Assembly (NCBI RefSeq): GCF_001953885.1
Contig: NZ_MQUS01000036.1
Location: 1 to 64,000, forward strand
From: Streptomyces sp. IMTB 2501
GTDB taxonomy: Bacteria > Actinomycetota > Actinomycetes > Streptomycetales > Streptomycetaceae
Reading direction: 5' to 3'
DNA length: 64,000 nucleotides
Below the pieces are notes generated by a model, which ran no database searches, had not been told where the DNA came from, and saw only the letters and a list, made by a program, of their open reading frames with translations. Position 1 is the first letter of the stretch; the number at the start of each line of letters is the position of its first letter. Positions 58,333-64,000 of the stretch are shown here, in pieces. Position numbers and translations under genes: made by a program.

Positions 58333-59949
58333 ATGCTGCTCACCCCCCGCGTCACGCGTCGCGCCCGCACCCAGTCCCCGTCCCGGACCCGGCCGCGGAT
58401 CTCCCGGCACCGGAAGGCGGCCCTGCTCGCCTCCGCCGTCTCCGTCTGCCTCCTCGCCGCCGCGGCCCCGCCCCAGCCCCTCGGCATCGGCGACCGGCTC
58501 TTCCCGTACCTGGGCAACCCGGGCTACGACGTGGCGTCGTACGACGTGTCCTTCACCTATCCCGGCACCAACGACAAGCCGCTCCAGGCGGTCACCACCA
58601 TCTCCGCCAAGACCACCGCCGACCTGGAGCGGATCAACCTCGACTTCGCGCACGGCACCGTGCAGTCGGTCGAGGTCGACGGGCATCCCGCGGAGTTCAC
58701 CAGCGCCGGCGAGGACCTGGTCGTCACGCCGGAGCACCCCCTCTCCGAGGGCAGCTGGACTCGGATCAAGGTGAAGCACACCAGCGATCCCGTCGCCGCC
58801 AAGGGCCAGGAAGGCGGCTGGGTGCGCACCACCGACGGCCTCGCCATGGCCAATCAGGCCGACGCCGCCCACCTGGTCTTCCCGTGCAACGACCACCCGT
58901 CCGACAAGGCGATGTTCACCTTCCACGTCACCGCACCGAAGGGCTACACGGTCGTGGCCAACGGCGTGCCCACCGGAAGGCAGCAGGCCGGCTCCGCCAC
59001 CACCTGGACCTACCGCACCCGGCACCCCATGGCCACCGAACTCGCCCAGGTCTCCATCGGTCACTCCGCCGTGCTGCACCGCGCGGGCCCGCGCGGGCTC
59101 GCGGTCCGCGACGTCGTGCCCAGCGCCGACCGCAAGGCCCTCCAGCCGTGGCTCGACAAGACGCCCGCCCAGATCGCCTGGATGGAGAGCAAGGTCGGTA
59201 CGTACCCCTTCGAGACGTACGGCGTGCTCATGGCCCGGGCCTCGACCGGGTTCGAGCTGGAGACACAGACCCTCTCGCTCTTCGAGAAGGACCTCTTCAC
59301 CCAGCCCGCCTACCCCAAGTGGTACATCGAGTCGATCATGGTGCATGAGCTGTCCCACCAGTGGTTCGGCGACAGCGTCAGCCCCCGGACCTGGTCCGAC
59401 GTCTGGCTGAACGAGGGGCACGCCACCTGGTACGAGGCGCTGTACGCCGAGGAGACCGCGCACCGGCCCATGGTGGACCGGATGAAGGCCGCGTACGCCG
59501 CCTCCGACGGCTGGCGCGAGGCCGGAGGCCCGCCCGCCCTGCCCAAGGCGGCCGCCCCCGGCCAGAAGATCTCCATTTTCCGGCCCAACATCTACGACGG
59601 CGCGGCCCTCGTGCTCTACGCCCTGCGACAGGAGATCGGCAAGCCGGCCTTCGAGCGGCTGGAGCGCGCGTGGGTCCAGGAACACCGGGACTCCACGGCC
59701 TCCACCGCCGACTTCATCCGGCTGGCCTCGACGGTCTCCGGCCGCGACCTGAGCGGCTTCCTCAGGGGCTGGCTGTACGACGAGAAGACCCCGCCGATGC
59801 CGGGCCACCCGGACTGGAAGTCGGCGGATCCCACGAAGGCACCGAAAGCGGGCCAGAAGCCGTCGGGACCGGCCGCGTCGCCGAGAGCGGGCCGGAAGGC
59901 ACCGGACCCGGTCACGTCGCCGGGCGAGGGCGAGCCGCGGACCCGGTGA
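58333..59949 (+). CDS. Secreted M1-family metallopeptidase
   Basis: The 538-residue protein has an Arg-rich signal sequence (hydrophobic about 28-46), the M1 N-terminal beta domain, and the zinc site HELSH (338-342) with Glu361 in WLNEGHATW. The substrate-binding GAMEN motif is replaced by STGFELE, as in several actinobacterial M1 proteins, so a different peptide preference is likely. The C-terminal ~60 residues are Lys/Pro/Ala-rich. The ATG at 58333 is in frame with a plausible start. It sits between rshA and hflX. Confidence 0.9.
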   Translation: MLLTPRVTRRARTQSPSRTRPRISRHRKAALLASAVSVCLLAAAAPPQPLGIGDRLFPYLGNPGYDVASYDVSFTYPGTNDKPLQAVTTISAKTTADLERINLDFAHGTVQSVEVDGHPAEFTSAGEDLVVTPEHPLSEGSWTRIKVKHTSDPVAAKGQEGGWVRTTDGLAMANQADAAHLVFPCNDHPSDKAMFTFHVTAPKGYTVVANGVPTGRQQAGSATTWTYRTRHPMATELAQVSIGHSAVLHRAGPRGLAVRDVVPSADRKALQPWLDKTPAQIAWMESKVGTYPFETYGVLMARASTGFELETQTLSLFEKDLFTQPAYPKWYIESIMVHELSHQWFGDSVSPRTWSDVWLNEGHATWYEALYAEETAHRPMVDRMKAAYAASDGWREAGGPPALPKAAAPGQKISIFRPNIYDGAALVLYALRQEIGKPAFERLERAWVQEHRDSTASTADFIRLASTVSGRDLSGFLRGWLYDEKTPPMPGHPDWKSADPTKAPKAGQKPSGPAASPRAGRKAPDPVTSPGEGEPRTR

Positions 59950-59966
59950 TAACACGGTGACGAGAC

Positions 59967-60010
59967 GTGCCGCCTCGTGCGACCATCTTCGGGTCGGCAC
60001 GAGACGGCAC
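59967..60010 (+). terminator. Long hairpin between the M1 peptidase gene and hflX
   Basis: GTGCCGCCTCGTGC plus GACC (59967-59984) pairs with GGTC plus GGCACGAGACGGCAC (59992-60010), with one mismatch and one bulge. It lies 17 bp after the peptidase stop, 100 bp before hflX. It is probably a terminator, though it could also lie in the hflX leader. Confidence 0.7.
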
Positions 60011-60109
60011 ACGGGAATCTCCCGGGGTACTCGTGCGTTGAACCTCTGAGTGGTCCGGCCGGACCGCGCTACCGACGCCCTGACGGCATCCCATCGACGT
60101 AAGGATCCA

Positions 60110-61603
60110 ATGACCTCCTCTTCTTCCCCTTCCCAGGACACCAAGCGCCTCGCGCACACCTATCCCGAAGGTCTTCGGGCCGATGCCCTGATGGAAGAGG
60201 ACGTCGCCTGGAGCCACGAGATCGACGGCGAGCGGGACGGCGACCAGTTCGACCGCTCCGAGCGCGCGGCCCTGCGCCGCGTGGCGGGCCTGTCCACCGA
60301 GCTGGAGGACGTCACCGAGGTCGAGTACCGCCAGCTCCGCCTGGAGCGGGTCGTGCTCGTCGGCGTGTGGACCACCGGCACCGTGCAGGACGCGGACAAC
60401 TCCCTCGCGGAGCTGGCCGCCCTCGCCGAGACCGCGGGTGCGCTCGTGCTCGACGGCGTCATCCAGCGCCGCGACAAGCCGGACGCGGCCACCTACATCG
60501 GCTCCGGCAAGGCCCAGGAGCTGCGCGACATCGTCATCGAATCGGGCGCGGACACTGTCATCTGCGACGGTGAGCTGAGTCCCGGCCAGCTGATCCAGCT
60601 GGAGGACGTCGTCAAGGTCAAGGTCATCGACCGTACGGCCCTGATCCTGGACATCTTCGCCCAGCACGCCAAGTCCCGCGAGGGCAAGGCGCAGGTCGCC
60701 CTCGCGCAGATGCAGTACATGCTGCCGAGGCTGCGCGGCTGGGGTCAGTCGCTGTCCCGTCAGATGGGCGGCGGCAAGGGCGGCGGCCTCGCCACCCGTG
60801 GCCCCGGTGAGACCAAGATCGAGACGGACCGGCGGCGGATCCGCGAGAAGATGGCGAAGATGCGCCGGGAGATCGCGGAGATGAAGACCGGCCGCGAGAT
60901 CAAGCGCCAGGAGCGCCGGCGCAACAAGGTGCCGTCCGTCGCCATCGCGGGCTACACCAACGCCGGCAAGTCGTCCCTGCTCAACCGCCTCACCGGCGCC
61001 GGCGTCCTGGTCGAGAACGCCCTGTTCGCGACCCTGGACCCGACCGTCCGCCGTGCGGAGACCCCGAGTGGCCGGCTGTACACCCTGGCCGACACGGTCG
61101 GCTTCGTCCGGCACCTGCCGCACCACCTGGTCGAGGCGTTCCGCTCCACCATGGAGGAGGTCGGTGACGCCGACCTGATCCTGCACGTGGTGGACGGCTC
61201 GCACCCGGTGCCGGAGGAGCAGCTGGCCGCCGTGCGCGAGGTGATCCGGGACGTCGGTGCCACCGACGTACCCGAGATCGTCGTGATCAACAAGGCGGAC
61301 GCGGCCGACCCGCTGGTCCTCCAGCGGCTGCTCAGGGTCGAGAAGCGTTCGATCGCCGTCTCGGCCCGCACCGGCCGGGGCATCGAGGAACTGCTCGGCC
61401 TGATCGACAACGATCTGCCGCGTCCGTCGGTCGAGATCGAGGCGCTCGTCCCGTACACCCACGGCAAGCTCGTCGCCCGTGCCCACACCGAGGGCGAGGT
61501 GATCTCCGAGGAGCACACCGCGGAGGGCACCCTGCTCAAGGTCCGGGTACACGAGGAACTGGCGGCGGACCTGGCACCGTACGTACCGGCGCCGGCGGCC
61601 TGA
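60110..61603 (+). CDS. hflX: GTPase HflX
   Basis: The 497-residue GTPase splits stalled or heat-inactivated ribosomes. An N-terminal HflX domain (about 75-235; GTVQDADNSLAELAALAETAG and KPDAATYIGSGKAQEL) precedes a glycine-rich linker (GGGKGGGLATRGPGETKIETDRRRI). The G domain has P-loop GYTNAGKS (281-288), G3 ADTVGFVRHLPH and G4 NKAD. The ATG at 60110 has AAGGA. An intrinsic terminator follows. Confidence 0.96.
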   Translation: MTSSSSPSQDTKRLAHTYPEGLRADALMEEDVAWSHEIDGERDGDQFDRSERAALRRVAGLSTELEDVTEVEYRQLRLERVVLVGVWTTGTVQDADNSLAELAALAETAGALVLDGVIQRRDKPDAATYIGSGKAQELRDIVIESGADTVICDGELSPGQLIQLEDVVKVKVIDRTALILDIFAQHAKSREGKAQVALAQMQYMLPRLRGWGQSLSRQMGGGKGGGLATRGPGETKIETDRRRIREKMAKMRREIAEMKTGREIKRQERRRNKVPSVAIAGYTNAGKSSLLNRLTGAGVLVENALFATLDPTVRRAETPSGRLYTLADTVGFVRHLPHHLVEAFRSTMEEVGDADLILHVVDGSHPVPEEQLAAVREVIRDVGATDVPEIVVINKADAADPLVLQRLLRVEKRSIAVSARTGRGIEELLGLIDNDLPRPSVEIEALVPYTHGKLVARAHTEGEVISEEHTAEGTLLKVRVHEELAADLAPYVPAPAA

Positions 61604-61616
61604 CCACGGCTGCACG

Positions 61617-61651
61617 AAAGGCCCGCTCCCTTTTCAGGGGGCGGGCCTTTT
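61617..61651 (+). terminator. Terminator of hflX
   Basis: AAAGGCCCGCTCCC pairs with GGGGGCGGGCCTTTT around a TTTTCA loop, ending in TTTT, 14 bp after the stop. It is symmetrical enough to act on the minus strand as well, opposite the protease gene. Confidence 0.9.
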
Positions 61652-61754
61652 GCACACCCTGAGAGGCGCGGGGCCGGGGAGCGGTCAACCACCGGCTGCC
61701 GTAAGCCGCCGCCGTACCGTCACTGGGCAGACGTGACTGCGACTCCGGCCACCC

Positions 61755-62978
61755 TCACTGCCCGGCGAACTTCTTGCTGACCGACTCGTACACGCCCTTG
61801 GCCACGGAACCCAGCCGGGGCCCGGCCAGCCACCCCGAACTCACCGGACCGATGGACGTGTTGGAAACGAGCGCCGGCTTGCCGTCCGCACCGGTCTCCA
61901 CCCAGCCACCTCCGGAGGAGCCGGCCGTCATCGTGCAGCCGATCCGGTACATCGTCGGGTCCGACTGGCTGATGGACAGCCGGCTCGGCTTGTCCTTGCA
62001 CTGGTACAGCAGCTGGCCGTCGAACGGAGCCGCCTCCGGGTAGCCGGACGCGGTGATGCTGTTCACCTTCGGCACCGCCGGAGCGTTGAAGTTCACCGGC
62101 AGCGCCCCGCCGACCGTCTCCTCCAGCGACTTGCCGCCGTTGCCCTGCTCCGGCGTCACATGGATCACCGAGTAGTCGTACGAGGCACCGTTGCCGCCGG
62201 TCTCACCGCCCTGGTCGATCCACTGCTGCGAGGTCTGCGCCGCATCGGCCCACCAGACGCCGTACGGGGCGATCTCGGACCTGCTGGCGTTCTGCAGCTG
62301 GGCGGCCGGCTTGCCGGAGTTGTTGTACGACGGCACGAAGGCCATGTTGCGGTACCAGCCGCCGTTCTTGCCGGCGTGCACACAGTGACCCGCCGTCCAG
62401 ACCAGGTTGGACTTGCCCGGGTGCGCGGGGTCTTCCACGACCGTGCCCGAGCACACCATGTGGCCCTCGGGGGAGTCGAAGAACACCTTGCCCGAGGCGG
62501 CCGCGTTGGTGTGGTACGGCGACGCGACGGCCTGGGCCTTCACCGGCTGCGGGGTCGGGTCCGTCACGCCCTGGTCACCGGAGATGTCGTTGTTGTTGAC
62601 ACCCTTGTTCGGGTCGTTGGCGTGGCGCATCCGGTTGGGGTCCCACAGGCCCTTGATGATCGGGTTGACGAAGTCGTTGGCCTCGCGCAGCCAGTCCTGC
62701 TTGTTCCAGTTCTTCCAGGCGCCGTGCTTCCACTTGCCGAGGTCGATCCCGTGTTCCTTGAGCTTCTGCTTGAGGTCGTCCGGGATCCTGATCTTGCCGT
62801 CGCCGGCACTGGCCGCGGTCGCTGAGGCGGTCGGCTTGCTGTCGGCGTTGTCGTCGCCGTTGCAGGCGGTGGCGGTCAGTGCCAGCGCCGAGGCGAGGGT
62901 GACCGCCGCGAGCGAGGTGGAGGTGCGGCGGGTGCCCCTCTCTCGCCGAACAGTGAACGACGGTCGTATGGGTCGCAT
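61755..62978 (-). CDS. Secreted trypsin-like serine peptidase (lipoprotein)
   Basis: The 407-residue protein has a signal peptide and lipobox ending at Cys39 (LTATAC), a charged Asp/Asn/Lys-rich prodomain-like stretch (about 60-140), then a trypsin-like fold. The catalytic triad appears as His198 in WTAGHC, Asp268 in SYDYSVIHV and Ser355 in TAGSSGGGW (GSSGG in place of GDSGG). Several cysteines can form disulfides. It is convergent with hflX. Two inverted repeats lie upstream. Confidence 0.88.
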   Translation of the reverse strand: MRPIRPSFTVRRERGTRRTSTSLAAVTLASALALTATACNGDDNADSKPTASATAASAGDGKIRIPDDLKQKLKEHGIDLGKWKHGAWKNWNKQDWLREANDFVNPIIKGLWDPNRMRHANDPNKGVNNNDISGDQGVTDPTPQPVKAQAVASPYHTNAAASGKVFFDSPEGHMVCSGTVVEDPAHPGKSNLVWTAGHCVHAGKNGGWYRNMAFVPSYNNSGKPAAQLQNASRSEIAPYGVWWADAAQTSQQWIDQGGETGGNGASYDYSVIHVTPEQGNGGKSLEETVGGALPVNFNAPAVPKVNSITASGYPEAAPFDGQLLYQCKDKPSRLSISQSDPTMYRIGCTMTAGSSGGGWVETGADGKPALVSNTSIGPVSSGWLAGPRLGSVAKGVYESVSKKFAGQ

Positions 62979-63410
62979 GCTCTTGACTCCCCCTGCTGTG
63001 AAGGTACTCGGCGCTTCGGCCGCGCCACCGGCAGGGAACTCATGGAGAGTTCATGCCGGTCTCACGACCGTCTGGGAACGGCGTCCCAGACTATGCGCTT
63101 GCTGTGGGGGACTTCCGACGGAACGGCAACGGTTCGGCCACAAGCCGTCTGACCTGGCCAATCCTCCGTAGATTTAACGATTTGGCGTCCCGTCACCACA
63201 ACCGCCCGTGATCCAAGGGGCCTTCCCCCTGCCGGCAGGCCGCTCTCCCGCGATGCCGTGTGAAACGTGTCATCTCTCCGTCCGGGAAACGATCTTGTGG
63301 AAACCCGTAACCCGTCGAACGGTCCACGGTTGTAGCGGTGGGGGGCCAGCTGCCTGCATCCGGTCCCCGTGGATCAACTCGCCTCTGAACAGCGGGGAGG
63401 ACAGCGACCG
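62979..63410. promoter_or_regulatory. Divergent promoter region with two inverted repeats
   Basis: This 432-bp non-coding region separates the protease and the aminotransferase. GAACTC-N5-GAGTTC lies at 63036-63052. GTCTGGGA-N6-TCCCAGAC lies at 63070-63091. Both are nearer the protease. No 19-bp DmdR-type iron box was found by eye in front of the aminotransferase. Confidence 0.55.
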
Positions 63411-64000
63411 GTGGCCGTTACGGAATCGATGGCTGGAGGCATGCACGGGGAAGCGCCGGCTGGGCACGAGGGGATCCTCAGACGCCAGTCGGCGCGTGAA
63501 TCCTCCGCCCGCACCTACGCCCGGGCCCTGCCCATCGTCCCGGTCCGGGCGCGAGGGCTCACCATCGAGGGCGCCGACGGCCGTCGCTATCTCGACTGTC
63601 TCTCCGGCGCCGGCACACTCGCCCTCGGCCACAACCATCCGGTCGTGCTGGAAGCGATCCGCAGGGTCCTCGACTCCGGCGCCCCCCTCTCCGTCCTCGA
63701 CCTGGCGACCCCCGTCAAGGACGCCTTCATCACCGAGCTGTTCCGCACCCTTCCATCCGGTCTCGCCGACCGCGCCCGGGTCCAGTTCTGCGGGCCGGCC
63801 GGAACCGACGCCGTCGAGGCCGCTCTCAAACTGGTCCGGGCCGCGACCGGCCGCACCGGTCTGCTCGCGTTCACCGGTGCCTACCACGGCATGACCGCCG
63901 GTGCCCTGGCAGCCTCCGGCGGCGCCCGCGACGTCCGGGTCGCCCGACTGCCCTATCCGCAGGACTACCGCTGTCCGTTCGGTATCGGCGGACCGCGCGG
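63411..64000 (+). CDS. Class III aminotransferase, N-terminal part (runs off the window)
   Basis: The 196 visible codons show the start of a PLP aminotransferase of class III (diaminobutyrate/ornithine type): ESSARTYARALPIVPVRARG, YLDCLSGAGTLALGHNHPVV, QFCGPAGTDAVEAALKLVRAATG (phosphate-binding loop) and AFTGAYHGMTAG. The PLP lysine lies beyond the window. The GTG at 63411 has GGGGAGG ten bases upstream; ATG 63429 is an alternative. As I recall, the S. coelicolor counterpart (SCO5799) begins a small siderophore-type cluster, so diaminobutyrate production is likely but unverified. Confidence 0.88.
   Translation, partial: MAVTESMAGGMHGEAPAGHEGILRRQSARESSARTYARALPIVPVRARGLTIEGADGRRYLDCLSGAGTLALGHNHPVVLEAIRRVLDSGAPLSVLDLATPVKDAFITELFRTLPSGLADRARVQFCGPAGTDAVEAALKLVRAATGRTGLLAFTGAYHGMTAGALAASGGARDVRVARLPYPQDYRCPFGIGGPR

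Noticed and set aside
55869..58517. Minus-strand frame opposite rshA
   Set aside because: The RSH domains are on the plus strand; the antisense protein has no family features.

Overview
This window is chromosomal DNA from a Streptomyces species. It is very GC-rich, with strong G/C third-position bias, frequent GTG and occasional TTG starts, and GGAGG-type ribosome binding sites. Gene content and order match, as I recall it, the core stretch of the S. coelicolor chromosome around SCO5747 to SCO5799: osaC-osaA-osaB, ftsK, rimO-pgsA-cinA-clgR, dps, lhr, recA-recX, gluABCD with a two-component system, miaB-miaA, dapF, rshA, hflX. No prophage, insertion sequence, CRISPR array or obvious large foreign island was seen.

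Layout. (1) 1-1020: the 3' tail of a 5S rRNA with its terminator, a shortened DegT/DnrJ-type aminotransferase homologue, and tRNA-Thr(GGT). (2) 1-10.7 kb: the osmotic-stress cluster. OsaC (kinase/PAS/GAF/PP2C) faces the giant hybrid kinase OsaA, which carries a DNA-visible 276-bp HAMP tandem array, followed by its response regulator OsaB. (3) 10.8-18.7 kb: ftsK, a RodZ-like HTH membrane protein, the overlapping rimO-pgsA-cinA operon, clgR and dps. (4) 18.8-29.8 kb: mostly minus-strand genes (SDR, Nei-type glycosylase, Lhr helicase, a QW-fold protein, a membrane protein, an APH-fold kinase), plus a DUF3046 gene followed by a decayed AI-2E-type transporter. (5) 29.8-32.1 kb: recA-recX with two recognisable DNA-damage promoter elements. 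(6) 32.3-35.3 kb: a cysteine dioxygenase-rhodanese operon preceded by a 15-codon cysteine-rich leader peptide, and an FAD monooxygenase. (7) 35.4-42.3 kb: the gluABCD glutamate importer, divergent from an OmpR-type two-component system, and an orphan TAXI-type binding protein. (8) 42.4-49.8 kb: an accessory-looking stretch with MazG-like, lipoprotein, MarR, DUF6204-like, PP2C, PCMT-like, SRPBCC and ABC exporter genes, and a PP2C gene fragment. (9) 49.8-64 kb: miaB, an extradiol-dioxygenase-like gene, an orphan antitoxin-like gene, miaA, dapF, rshA, an M1 aminopeptidase, hflX, a secreted trypsin-like protein, and the start of a class III aminotransferase cut by the window edge.

How the genes work together. 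Three themes recur. The first is stress signalling: OsaABC, ClgR, Dps, RshA and HflX. The second is DNA maintenance: RecA/RecX, Lhr, Nei and FtsK. ClgR, encoded at 17.6 kb, belongs to the family reported in mycobacteria to drive RecA-NDp-type promoters, and such a promoter lies in front of recA here. The third is tRNA/ribosome modification by two paralogous methylthiotransferases (RimO, MiaB) and MiaA. The most interesting candidate regulatory system is the Cys-rich leader peptide plus hairpin in front of the cysteine dioxygenase operon. Other items worth following are the OsaA HAMP array with direct repeats upstream, the orphan TAXI protein beside a sensor kinase, and the partly degenerate synthetase domain of RshA. 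Family assignments rest on motif recognition by eye; no database search was run.
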